DNA of 36,529 bases from Xenophilus sp. L33 (GTDB lineage: Bacteria; Pseudomonadota; Gammaproteobacteria; Burkholderiales; Burkholderiaceae_C): positions 12,395 to 48,923 of the forward strand of contig NZ_LMUW01000221.1 of assembly GCF_009765735.1 (NCBI RefSeq), in the 5' to 3' direction. Every line of letters starts with the position of its first letter. Position 1 is the first letter of the stretch. The translations under genes were made by a program, and so were the position numbers. Positions 7,302-15,789 of the stretch are shown here, in pieces. The notes below the pieces were generated by a model. That model worked only from the letters and a program-made list of their open reading frames with translations, did no database searches and was not told where the DNA came from.

Positions 7302-8465
7302 ATGACAGAACCAGATTTCGACCGGCAGCTGGTGCGCTGGCGCCACCAGCTGCACCGCTTTCCCGAGACCGGCTTCGAGGAAGTCCGCACCGCCGACTAC
7401 CTGGCCACCGCGCTGGGCGTGCTGGGGCTGGAGGTGCACCGCGGCATCGGCGGCACCGGCATCGTCGCCAATCTGAAGGCGGGCGACGGGCCCGGCGTGA
7501 TCGGCCTCCGCGCCGACATGGACGCGCTGGCGATCCACGAGGACGCCGAAGGCCGGCCACATGCCTCGCAGTCGCCGGGTCGCATGCACGCCTGCGGCCA
7601 CGACGGCCACATGGCGATGCTGCTTGGCGCCGCGCAACTGCTGGCCGAGCGCCGCGACTTCGACGGCACGGTGCGCTTCATCTTCCAGCCGGCCGAGGAG
7701 CACGGCCGCGGCGCCGCGGCGATGATGGCCGACGGCCTCTTCGAGCGCTTCCCGGTCGACGAGATCTACGGCGCGCACAACATCCCGGGCATGCCGGCCG
7801 GGCGCATCGCCACGCGCAGCGGCGGCATCATGGCCAGCGAGGACAACTTCGTGATCCGCATCGCCGGGCGCGGCGGCCACGCGGCCCGTCCGCACCTGGG
7901 CGTCGATCCGCTGGTGATCGGCGCCGAGATCGTGATGGCGCTGCAGACGGTGGTGTCGCGCTCGGTCGATCCGGGCCGGTCGGCGGTCGTGTCGTGCACC
8001 GAGTTCATCACCGACGGCATCCGCAACGCGATCCCGTCGAAGGTCACGATCAAGGGCGACACCCGCAGCTACCAGCCGGAGGTGCAGGCGCTGCTGGAGC
8101 GGCGCATGCGCGAGATCTGCCAGGGCATCGCGCTGGCGCACGGCGCGAGCGTCGAGGTCGACTACACCCACGAGTTCGCACCGACGGTCAACTGGCCCCG
8201 ATGCGTGCCGACGGCGGTGGCCGCGGCCGAAGCGGTCGTGGGCGCGGCGCAGGTCGACGCGGACGTGACGCCGATGATGATCTCGGAAGACTTCGGCGCC
8301 TTCCTGCGCGTGGTGCCGGGCGCCTTCGTCTTCATCGGCAACGGTGCCACCGGCGAGCCGGGCGGCATTCCGCTGCACAACGCCCGCTACGACTTCAACG
8401 ACCAGGTGCTGCCGATCGGCGCGCGCTGGTTCGCCGAACTGGCGCGCCAGCGGCTTGCGGCCTGA
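7302..8465 (+). CDS. M20-family N-acyl-amino-acid amidohydrolase
   Basis: A 387-residue cytoplasmic metallohydrolase of peptidase family M20D (hippurate hydrolase, IAA-amino-acid hydrolase and N-acetyl-amino-acid deacetylase relatives). Key motifs are WRHQLHRFPETGFEE at the N-terminus, RADMDALAI at 70-78, the metal-binding HACGHDGH at 96-103, QPAEE at 129-133 with the catalytic glutamate, GAHN at 157-160 and the C-terminal LHNARYDFND. The RGGHAARPHLGVDPL segment opens the dimerisation domain. All catalytic elements appear intact. It is followed five bases later by diaminopropionate ammonia-lyase, so it probably deacylates an amino compound that feeds that enzyme. An Lrp/AsnC regulator is divergent. 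Confidence 0.93.
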   Translation: MTEPDFDRQLVRWRHQLHRFPETGFEEVRTADYLATALGVLGLEVHRGIGGTGIVANLKAGDGPGVIGLRADMDALAIHEDAEGRPHASQSPGRMHACGHDGHMAMLLGAAQLLAERRDFDGTVRFIFQPAEEHGRGAAAMMADGLFERFPVDEIYGAHNIPGMPAGRIATRSGGIMASEDNFVIRIAGRGGHAARPHLGVDPLVIGAEIVMALQTVVSRSVDPGRSAVVSCTEFITDGIRNAIPSKVTIKGDTRSYQPEVQALLERRMREICQGIALAHGASVEVDYTHEFAPTVNWPRCVPTAVAAAEAVVGAAQVDADVTPMMISEDFGAFLRVVPGAFVFIGNGATGEPGGIPLHNARYDFNDQVLPIGARWFAELARQRLAA

Positions 8466-8470
8466 CCAGC

Positions 8471-9679
8471 ATGTGGTTCCTCAATCCGCGCGCCGCGCGC
8501 CGCGCCTTCGATCCTTCGCTGAAGGCCATCCTTTCCATCGAGCGCGGCCGCGAGAGCCGGCGATGGTTGTCGCACTGGGACATGCTCGCGCCCGGCGCCA
8601 CGCCCCTGCGCAAGCTGCCCGGCCTTGCACGGCGGCTCGGCGTCGGCGAGCTCTGGCTGAAGGACGAGTCGCTGCGCTCGCCGCTCGGCAGCTTCAAGGC
8701 GCTGGGCGCGCCGATCGCGCTGCTGCGGCTGATCCGGCGGCGCTGGCCGGCGCTCGACCTGCAGGCCGAGGACCTGCTGGCGGGCCGCCATGCGGCGCTG
8801 CTGAAAGACTTCGTGGTCATCAGCGCGACCGACGGCAACCACGGCCGGGCGCTGGCGGCGGCGGCGCGCAGCGTCGGCTGCCGCTGCGTGATCGTGCTGC
8901 ATGCAGAAGTCAGCGCCGAGCGCGAGACGCCGATCGCAGCGCTCGGCGCGCAGATCGTGCGCATCGCCGGCAACTACGACGACTCGGTGCAGGAGGCCGC
9001 GCGGCTGGCGGCTGTCAACGGATGGCAGGTGGTTTCCGACACCTCCTACGAGGGCTACGAGGAGATCCCGCGCGACGTGATGCAGGGCTACGGGATCATC
9101 GCGGACGAGCTCTTCGACGGCCTCGCGGCCGGCGCGCCCTGCCCCTTCAGCCACGTGCTGCTCCAAGGCGGCGTCGGCGGCCTGGCCGCGGGCATCGCGA
9201 GCCATTTCTGCGAACGCTTCGGCGCCGGGCGGCCGCGCTTCATCGTGGTCGAGCCCGAGCAGGCCGACTGCCTGCTGCAGAGCGCGCGCAGCGGCCGGCC
9301 GTCGCGCGCGACCGGATCGGTCGACTCGGTGATGGCGGGCCTCGCCTGCGGCGAGACCTCGCCGCTCGCCTGGCGCTTCCTGGAGCACGACGTCGACTTG
9401 TTCATGACGGTCGGCGACGACGATGCGGTGCGCGCCATGCGCAGCTTGGCCGAAGGCGATGCGGGCGACGTGCCGGTGGTCGCCGGCGAATCGGGCGCGG
9501 CCGGCCTGGCGGCGCTGGCCGTGCTCGCGAACGACGCCGAAGGCATGCGGGCCGCAGGCCTCGACACGACATCGAAGGTGCTGCTGATCAACACCGAAGG
9601 CGCCACCGCACCGGGTGTCTACGAGGCCTTGACCGGGCGCACGGCGGACGAGGTTCGCGCTGCGCAGGCGCGCTGGTGA
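8471..9679 (+). CDS. dpaL: Diaminopropionate ammonia-lyase
   Basis: A 402-residue fold-type II PLP enzyme matching the usual length of diaminopropionate ammonia-lyase (DpaL/YgeX), which converts 2,3-diaminopropionate to pyruvate and two ammonia. Visible marks are the opening TPLRKLPGLARRLGVGELWLKDES, the PLP lysine in SFKALGA (Lys76), the SATDGNHGRALA segment, NYDDSVQEAARLA, SYEGYEEIPRDVMQGYG, the phosphate-binding LLQGGVGGLAAG and the C-terminal LLINTEGATAPGVYEAL. The ATG at 8471 begins directly after the amidohydrolase stop, giving an operon. E. coli has a comparable pairing of ygeX with the M20 gene ygeY. The pair suggests catabolism of an N-acylated diaminopropionate. Confidence 0.93.
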   Translation: MWFLNPRAARRAFDPSLKAILSIERGRESRRWLSHWDMLAPGATPLRKLPGLARRLGVGELWLKDESLRSPLGSFKALGAPIALLRLIRRRWPALDLQAEDLLAGRHAALLKDFVVISATDGNHGRALAAAARSVGCRCVIVLHAEVSAERETPIAALGAQIVRIAGNYDDSVQEAARLAAVNGWQVVSDTSYEGYEEIPRDVMQGYGIIADELFDGLAAGAPCPFSHVLLQGGVGGLAAGIASHFCERFGAGRPRFIVVEPEQADCLLQSARSGRPSRATGSVDSVMAGLACGETSPLAWRFLEHDVDLFMTVGDDDAVRAMRSLAEGDAGDVPVVAGESGAAGLAALAVLANDAEGMRAAGLDTTSKVLLINTEGATAPGVYEALTGRTADEVRAAQARW

Positions 9680-9689
9680 ACCGGCAGCC

Positions 9690-11138
9690 CTACTTCGACG
9701 CCAGCTCGTCCGCCGACCAGCCGCCGCCCAGCGCCTCGATCAGGTCCACCGCCTCGGTCATGCGTTCGGCCTGCAGGTTCAGCGCCGACTGCTGGGCGGT
9801 CAATGCCGCGGCCTGCGCGGTGGCAACGGTCGTGTAGTCGACCGTGCCGGCCTTGAATTCGTTCAGCGTGATCTCGACGTTGGTGGTGCTGTCGGACACC
9901 GCCGCCGCGAGCAGCGGCTGCTCGCGCTTCAGGACGCTGGCCGCGGCGAGCGCGTCCTCCACACCCTGGAAGGCGGTCAGCACCGTCTGCCGGTAGGTCG
10001 CCACCGAGGCGTCGAAGGCCGCGCGGCTCTGCTCGACCGCAGCCTCGCGTGCCCCGAAATCGATCACGGTCTCGGCGACATCGGCGCCCAGCGACCACAA
10101 GGTGTTCGAGCTGCGGAACAGCGTGTGGATCGCCGCGCTCTCGACGCCGTACGAAGCGGTGAGGCTCAGGTCGGGGTAGTAGGCGGCGGTCGCGACGCCG
10201 ATCTGCGCGTTGGCCTGCTGCGCGTTGCGCTCGGCGGCGGCGATGTCCGGGCGCCGCTGCAGCAGCGTCGACGGCAGCTGCAGCGGAATGTCGGGCGGCT
10301 CGGGCGACCAGCCGAGGTCCGGCGCCAGGCTGAACTCGGCGGGCGGCTTGCCCATCAGCACCGCGATCGCGTGCTCGGCCTGGGCGCGCTGCTTGTCGAG
10401 GTCGACCAGGTTGGCCTGCGCCGTGTGCAAGGTGGTGGACGCGGTGAGCACCGAGCTGCGCGGCGTGCGGCCGGCGTTGTACTGGTTCTGCGTGACGGTC
10501 AGGGCCCGCTGATAGGCGGCCACGGTGCGCTCGAACAGGTCCTTCTCGGCGTCGGTCATGCGCAGCTGGATGTAGTCCTGCGCCAGTTCGCTCTGCGCGG
10601 TCAGCCGGGCGTTGGCGAGGTCCGCGGCCGAGGCCTGGGCCGAGGCCTGCGCGCCCTCGATCTCGCGCCGGATCTTGCCCCACAGGTCGGGCACCCAGCT
10701 GGCCTCGACACCGACCTGGTATTCGTGCCGTGTGCTGTTGCTGCCGAGGGTGGTCGCGGCCGCGGTCGTGGTGGTGGCGGTGGAGGTGCTGCCGGCGCCG
10801 TGGTTGGCCGCGGCCGCGCCGGAGAGGCCGATGGTCGGGAAAAGCTGCGCCCGGTCCTCGGCCACCAGCGCACGCGCCTCGCGGTAGGCGGCCTCGGAAG
10901 CGGCGAGCGTCTGGTTCGAGACCTCGACCTGCTTCTCGAGCGCGTCGAGCACCGGGTCGTTGAAGGCGGCCCACCACGGGCCCTTGTCCTTGGCGTCGGC
11001 CGGAGCCGCCGGGGTCCAGCCTTGCGCTTCCTTGAAGGCCGGCGGCGTGGCGACCGCGGGACGCTGGTAGTCGGGACCGACCGCGCAGGCCGACAAGGCG
11101 GCCGAAGCGATGAGGCTGATGCCGACGAGCTTGTTCAT
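9690..11138 (-). CDS. Outer-membrane efflux channel lipoprotein (OprM/NodT family)
   Basis: A 482-residue outer-membrane factor of the OprM/NodT type, the exit duct of an RND efflux pump. It starts with a lipoprotein signal ending in LSAC (lipid-modified Cys18), followed by VGPDYQRP, the family's typical mature N-terminus. Two repeats of the coiled-coil efflux domain follow, with ELAQDYIQLRMTDAEKDL in the first and RRPDIAAAERNAQQANAQIG opening the second. I chose the ATG at 11138, preceded by AAGGTG; a TTG at 11153 that overlaps the permease stop is an alternative. It is the last gene of the leftward pump operon and ends ten bases from the convergent dpaL stop. Confidence 0.94.
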   Translation of the reverse strand: MNKLVGISLIASAALSACAVGPDYQRPAVATPPAFKEAQGWTPAAPADAKDKGPWWAAFNDPVLDALEKQVEVSNQTLAASEAAYREARALVAEDRAQLFPTIGLSGAAAANHGAGSTSTATTTTAAATTLGSNSTRHEYQVGVEASWVPDLWGKIRREIEGAQASAQASAADLANARLTAQSELAQDYIQLRMTDAEKDLFERTVAAYQRALTVTQNQYNAGRTPRSSVLTASTTLHTAQANLVDLDKQRAQAEHAIAVLMGKPPAEFSLAPDLGWSPEPPDIPLQLPSTLLQRRPDIAAAERNAQQANAQIGVATAAYYPDLSLTASYGVESAAIHTLFRSSNTLWSLGADVAETVIDFGAREAAVEQSRAAFDASVATYRQTVLTAFQGVEDALAAASVLKREQPLLAAAVSDSTTNVEITLNEFKAGTVDYTTVATAQAAALTAQQSALNLQAERMTEAVDLIEALGGGWSADELASK

Positions 11139-11149
11139 CGTCGTCACCT

Positions 11150-14100
11150 TCAAGCCGGCGCGGAGCCGGTGGGCGTGCCGGCGTGCGGCCCCGGCAAGGC
11201 CGGCAGCTCCGGCGGCGCGGGCAGCGCGAGCTGCGGATCGTGTCCCGGCGTGCCGCTCGGACCGCCGTCCTTCGCCTCGCCTTCGCCGTCGGGCTCCTTG
11301 CCGCGCAGCTTGTCGAGGTAGATGTAGATCACCGGCGTGGTGAACAACGTCAGGATCTGCGAGACGATCAGGCCGCCGACGATCGCGTAACCCAGCGGCT
11401 GGCGGAATTCGGCGCCGGTGCCGTTCATCAGGATCATCGGAATGCCGCCCAGGGCCGCGCAGGCGGTGGTCATCAGGATCGGCCGCAGCCGCTGGTGCGA
11501 GGCTTCGCGCACCGCGTCCTCGGCGCTCGTCTTATTCTCGCGCTCCAGGCGCAGCGCGACGTCGACGATCATGATGCCGTTCTTCTTCACGATGCCGATC
11601 AGGAGAATGATCGCGATGATGCCGATCACGTTGAGGTTCTGGCCGACCGCGATCAGCGCCAGCAGCGCGCCGAGGCCGGCCGAGGGCAATGTCGAGAGGA
11701 TCGTCAGCGGATGCACGAAGCTCTCGTACAGGATGCCGAGGATCACGTACACCGCCAGCAGCGCCGCGCCGATCAGGAGCGGCTCGTCGGCCAGCGACTG
11801 CTGGAAGGCCTGCGCCGTGCCCTGGAAGGAACCGTTCAGCGTCCTGGGCGCCCCCAGCTTGTCGCGCGCCTGCTGCACCACCTCGGTCGCCTGGCTCAGC
11901 GCCACGCCGGGTGCGAGGTTGAACGACAGCGTGGCCGCCGGGTATTCGTCCTGGTGGCTCACCGTGAGGTTGCTGCTCGACGCCGGATCGACCTTGACGA
12001 ACTGCGCCAGCGGCACGTTCTGCCCGGTCAGCGGCGACAGCAGGTAGATCGAGTTGAACAGGTCGGTGCTCGCCTGCATCTTCGGCGGCGCCTCGATCAC
12101 CACGTGGTAGCTGTTCTGCTGCGTGAAGTACTGGGTGATCTCGTCCTGGCCGATCTGCTCGTAGATGGCCGCGTCGATGTCGGCCGGCGCGATGCCGAAG
12201 CGTGCCGCGGCATCGCGGTCGATGGTCAGGCGCACCGCACCGCCGTCGGACTGCTGGTCGGAGCTGACGTCGGTCAGCTGCGGCATCTTCTTGAACTCGG
12301 CCAGCAGCTTGGGCGCCCACTGGTTGAGCTCGTCCAGGTCGGAGTCGTAGAGCGTGTACTGGTATTGCGCCTGCCCGGTGCGCGCGCCGATCACGATGTC
12401 CTGCGTGGCCTGCAGGAAGGTCTGCACGCCGACCAGCTCCGCCAGCTTCGGCCGCAGCCGGGCGATGACCTCGTCGGCCGAGGCCTTGCGGCCGGTGTCC
12501 TTGGGCTTGAGCGAAATGCTCAGGTTGGCCTGGTTGGTGCTGGTCGAGCCGGTGAACATGCCGACGTCCGCCACCGCCGGGTCGGCGGTGAGGATCTTGG
12601 CGACCGCCTGCACCTTCTGTGCGGTCGAGGCGAAGGAGGAATCTTCGGAGGTGATCATCACGCCGCTCAGGAAGCCGGTGTCCTGCTGCGGGAAGAAGCC
12701 GGTGTTGACCGTCGTGTAGAGCCACACCGCCGCGGCCATGGTCAGGATGAAGACCGCGACCGCGATCAGCTTGTGCTTGAGCACCACGTCGAGCCCGCGC
12801 ACGTAGCCGTCGTCCAGCTTCTTGAAGCCGGTCTCGAGCGCCTTGGTGATGCGGTTCGAGGGCGGCTTCGGCGGCTTCAGGAAGCGCGAGCAGAGCATCG
12901 GCGTGAGGCTCAGCGACAGCATCATCGACAGCACCACCGCGATGCTCAAGGTCACCGCGAACTCGCGCATCAGGAGGCCGATCACGCCGCCCATGAACAT
13001 CAGCGGCGTGAACACCGCGACCAGCGAGATCGAGATGGTGAGGATGGTGAAGCTGATTTCGCCGGAACCGGCCAGAGCCGCTTCCATCGGCGTCGCGCCC
13101 TCTTCCATGCGGCGCCAGATCACCTCCACCATCACGATCGCATCGTCCACCACGAAGCCGACAGCGATGGTCAGCGCCATCAGCGACAGGTTGTCGAGGT
13201 TGTACTTGAGCGGCAGCATGACCGCCGCGGTGGCCAGCAGCGCCAGCGGGATGATCGCGCTCGGGATCAGCGTCGCGCGCAGGTCGCGCAGGAACAGGAA
13301 GATCACCGCTACCACGAGCACGATGGTGATGAGCAGCGTGGTCTCCACGTCCTTGACGGATGCGCGGATGGTCTGGGTGCGGTCGGCCACCACGTGGATC
13401 TTGATCGAGGGCGGGATGTTGGCCTGCAGGTCGGGCAGCGACTTCTGGATCCGGTTGACCGTGTCGATCACGTTGGCGCCCGGCAGCTTGAAGACCACCA
13501 GCAGGATGCTTTGCCCGGCCTTCAGGCTCGGGTCGGTGTTGGCCGCGCCGGGGAAGGCCCAGGCGCCGATCTGGTTGTTCTCCACGCTCTGCGTGGCGCC
13601 GCCGAGGTCGCGCAGCCGAACCGCAGCGCCGTCGTGGTAGCCGACCACCAGGTCCTGCCAGGGCGCCAGGTCGAGGATCTGGTCGTTGGCATACACCGTG
13701 AGGTTCTTGCTCGGCCCGTTGATCGCGCCCTTGGGCGCATTGCTGGTGGCGGCGACGATCTTGGCGCGCACGTCGTCGATCTGCAGCCCCAGCGCCGCCA
13801 CCTTGCGCGGGTCGAGCTGGATGCGCACGGCTGGCTTCTGCTGCCCGCCGATGGTCACCAGACCGACGCCGTCGATGCGCGAGATGCGCTGCGACAGGAT
13901 CACGTCGGCGTAGTTGTCGACCTGGTCGAGCGGCAGCGCGTCGGAGCTGAGCGACAGGATCATGATCGGCGCGTCCGACGGATTCACTTCGCGCAGGGTC
14001 GGCTGGCTCGGCAGGTTGGTGGGCAACTGCGCGCTGGCCGCGTTGATCGCCGCCTGGATCTGCTGGAAGTCGGTGGTGATGTTCTGCGTCAGCTCGAACT

Positions 14101-14380
14101 GCAGCGTGATCGCCGTGGCGCCGAGCGAACTCACCGAGGTCATCTGGCTGATGCCGGGGATCAGCGAGAACTGCCGCTCCAGCGGCGTCGCCACGTTCGA
14201 GGCCATGGTCTCCGGGCTGGCGCCGGGCAGCGCCGCGCTCACCTGCACCGTCGGGAAGTCCACGTTCGGCAGCGCGGTCACCGGCAGGTTGATGTAGCCG
14301 ACGATGCCGATCACCAGGAAGGCCAGCGCGATCAGCGAGGTCGCGACCGGGCGCTTGATGAACGGGGAAGAGAGGTTCAC
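11150..14380 (-). CDS. RND multidrug efflux permease (MdtB/MdtC-like)
   Basis: A 1076-residue inner-membrane proton-drug antiporter of the HAE-1 RND family. It has the expected 12-helix, two-half layout: an N-terminal helix (SLIALAFLVIGIVGYINLPV), a large periplasmic loop, then the helix set containing TIAVGFVVDDAIVMVE, whose Asp-Asp pair is the proton-relay motif, and FTPLMFMGGVIGLLMREFA. The second half ends with helices around IAIILLIGIVKKNGIMIVD. The LPNVDFPTVQVSAALPGASP opening and overall pattern resemble MdtB/MdtC more than AcrB. The start is GTG, overlapping the TGA of the fusion-protein gene (GTGA). Only one permease gene is present, whereas MdtABC systems carry two. Substrates unknown. 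Confidence 0.95.
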   Translation of the reverse strand: MNLSSPFIKRPVATSLIALAFLVIGIVGYINLPVTALPNVDFPTVQVSAALPGASPETMASNVATPLERQFSLIPGISQMTSVSSLGATAITLQFELTQNITTDFQQIQAAINAASAQLPTNLPSQPTLREVNPSDAPIMILSLSSDALPLDQVDNYADVILSQRISRIDGVGLVTIGGQQKPAVRIQLDPRKVAALGLQIDDVRAKIVAATSNAPKGAINGPSKNLTVYANDQILDLAPWQDLVVGYHDGAAVRLRDLGGATQSVENNQIGAWAFPGAANTDPSLKAGQSILLVVFKLPGANVIDTVNRIQKSLPDLQANIPPSIKIHVVADRTQTIRASVKDVETTLLITIVLVVAVIFLFLRDLRATLIPSAIIPLALLATAAVMLPLKYNLDNLSLMALTIAVGFVVDDAIVMVEVIWRRMEEGATPMEAALAGSGEISFTILTISISLVAVFTPLMFMGGVIGLLMREFAVTLSIAVVLSMMLSLSLTPMLCSRFLKPPKPPSNRITKALETGFKKLDDGYVRGLDVVLKHKLIAVAVFILTMAAAVWLYTTVNTGFFPQQDTGFLSGVMITSEDSSFASTAQKVQAVAKILTADPAVADVGMFTGSTSTNQANLSISLKPKDTGRKASADEVIARLRPKLAELVGVQTFLQATQDIVIGARTGQAQYQYTLYDSDLDELNQWAPKLLAEFKKMPQLTDVSSDQQSDGGAVRLTIDRDAAARFGIAPADIDAAIYEQIGQDEITQYFTQQNSYHVVIEAPPKMQASTDLFNSIYLLSPLTGQNVPLAQFVKVDPASSSNLTVSHQDEYPAATLSFNLAPGVALSQATEVVQQARDKLGAPRTLNGSFQGTAQAFQQSLADEPLLIGAALLAVYVILGILYESFVHPLTILSTLPSAGLGALLALIAVGQNLNVIGIIAIILLIGIVKKNGIMIVDVALRLERENKTSAEDAVREASHQRLRPILMTTACAALGGIPMILMNGTGAEFRQPLGYAIVGGLIVSQILTLFTTPVIYIYLDKLRGKEPDGEGEAKDGGPSGTPGHDPQLALPAPPELPALPGPHAGTPTGSAPA

Positions 14381-15648
14381 GACGTCGACTTCTGCGGCGC
14401 CGGATTCGGTGCCGCGTTCGGCGCCGGCTTGGCGCTCGGGTCCTGCCCCGGCGGCGGATTCACCTTGACCAGCGAGCCGTCATCGAGCGTCTTCTGGCCG
14501 TCGGTGACCACCGTGTCGCCGTCCATCACGCCTTCGCTCACCACCACCGTGTCGCCTTCGGTCCAGCTCGTCTTCACCGGCCGATTGGCCACCTTCTGGT
14601 CCGGGCCGACGACATAGACGAAGGGCCCCTTGGGTCCGTGGTTGAGCGCCGCGGAAGGGATGGTGACCGCGTCCGGCAGCGTCTTCAGCGTGAGCTGCAC
14701 GTTGATGAACTGGCCCGGCCAGAGGCGGTCGCCGGCGTTGTCGAAGCGCGCCTTCAGCTCGACCGTGCCGGTCGCCGGATTGACCCGGTTGTCGGCGATG
14801 GTCAACTGGCCGTCGCCGAGCACCGCGCCGGTCTCCTGGCTCAGCGCCTGCGTTGCGAGCGGCTTGCGAAAGCCGTCCGACAGGTCCGTCAGCTGCTGGA
14901 ACGCGCCCTGCGGCACGCTGAAGGTGACCGCGATCGGCTCCAGCTGGTTGATGATGACGATGCCGCTGTTCGACGAGCTGGTGCTGGCGCTCGAGCTGCC
15001 GGTCGCGCTGGTGGTGATGGCGGATGCGCTGGCGCCCGAGTTGCCCGCGTTGATGAGGTTGCCCTGGTCGACCATGCGAACCCCGGCGCGGCCGCTCACC
15101 GGCGAGACGATCCGGGTCCAGCGCAGGTTGACCTCGGCGGTGTCGACCGAGCCCTGGTCGAGCAGCACGGTGCCCGCGTCCTGCTGCACCTGCGCGACCT
15201 GGTCGTCGTAGGTCTGGCGGCTGATCGAGTCCTGGTCGACCAGCGTCTTGTAGCGGGTCAGGTCGACCTTGGCGCCGGCGAGCAGCGCCTGGTCGCGCTT
15301 GAGCGCACCTTGTGCCTGCGTCAATGCCGCGCGATACGGCGCCGGGTCGATCTCGGCCAGTACCTGCCCGGCCTTGACCTGCTGGCCTTCGGTGAAGTCG
15401 ACCTTCTGCAGGATGCCGCTCACCTGCGCGTACACGGTGACGCTGGTCCAGGCCTGCGCCATGCCGAGTTCGCGGATGGTGACGGGCACGTTCTGAACCT
15501 TGGCCTGCGCGACCGCCACCGGCACCGCCTGCGGCTTGGGCGGCGGCGCCTTCTTGCGATGAAGCAGCACCCATGCCACGAGCGCGATGGCGACCAGCGC
15601 GATCACGCCCATCACCCAGTAAAGGCGGCCCTTGCGCGTCGACGTCAT
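14377..15648 (-). CDS. RND efflux membrane fusion protein (MdtA-like)
   Basis: A 423-residue periplasmic adaptor anchored by one N-terminal membrane segment (residues 10-29). Domains in order are the lipoyl-like half motif (VYAQVSGILQKVDFTEGQQV), an alpha-helical hairpin (residues about 105-170), the second lipoyl half (IVSPVSGRAGVRMVDQGNLI), the beta-barrel domain and a membrane-proximal domain. The C-terminal tail is Pro/Ala-rich (from about residue 397). Between the second lipoyl half and the beta barrel lies an unusual Ser/Thr/Ala/Gly stretch at about residues 201-229. It is the first gene of the leftward pump operon, with a 141-base upstream region that holds an 18-base palindrome. It bridges the permease and outer-membrane channel. 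Confidence 0.94.
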   Translation of the reverse strand: MTSTRKGRLYWVMGVIALVAIALVAWVLLHRKKAPPPKPQAVPVAVAQAKVQNVPVTIRELGMAQAWTSVTVYAQVSGILQKVDFTEGQQVKAGQVLAEIDPAPYRAALTQAQGALKRDQALLAGAKVDLTRYKTLVDQDSISRQTYDDQVAQVQQDAGTVLLDQGSVDTAEVNLRWTRIVSPVSGRAGVRMVDQGNLINAGNSGASASAITTSATGSSSASTSSSNSGIVIINQLEPIAVTFSVPQGAFQQLTDLSDGFRKPLATQALSQETGAVLGDGQLTIADNRVNPATGTVELKARFDNAGDRLWPGQFINVQLTLKTLPDAVTIPSAALNHGPKGPFVYVVGPDQKVANRPVKTSWTEGDTVVVSEGVMDGDTVVTDGQKTLDDGSLVKVNPPPGQDPSAKPAPNAAPNPAPQKSTS

Positions 15649-15704
15649 GGGGCAGGTCGGCGGCAGTGGCTTGGCATGAGCGCAACGTTAGGCGCGGCGC
15701 CATC

Positions 15705-15722
15705 TCCGCCCTGTAGGGCGGA
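15705..15722. promoter_or_regulatory. 18-base palindrome upstream of the RND pump operon
   Basis: TCCGCCCTGTAGGGCGGA is a perfect inverted repeat (eight-base arms, GT centre) 57 bases upstream of the fusion-protein ATG. On the minus strand CCTACA occurs twice, 22 bases apart (around 15712-15717 and 15734-15739), a spacing of two helical turns as used by OmpR/PhoB-type response regulators. It is a candidate operator or a hairpin in the leader. No regulator gene adjoins the pump. Confidence 0.45.
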
Positions 15723-15742
15723 TCGAATGCCGGTGTAGGACT

Positions 15743-15763
15743 GCCACGCGAAGCGCGCGTGGC
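15743..15763 (-). terminator. Possible hairpin after the KstD-like gene
   Basis: GCCACGCG and CGCGTGGC form an eight-base stem with a five-base loop, starting 27 bases past the stop codon of the leftward flavoprotein gene. No T tract follows on the minus strand, so it is a weak terminator candidate. It could equally be part of the pump promoter region. Confidence 0.3.
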
Positions 15764-15789
15764 TTCCAGTCAGGTCCGCATCGCTGCGC

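Noticed and set aside
11183..14617. Very long plus-strand open frame (1144 codons) opposite the RND permease
   Set aside because: It mirrors the permease codons in GC-rich DNA where antisense stops are rare. The translation is rich in Arg, His, Asp, Gln and Val with no recognisable domain, and the permease on the other strand is unmistakable.
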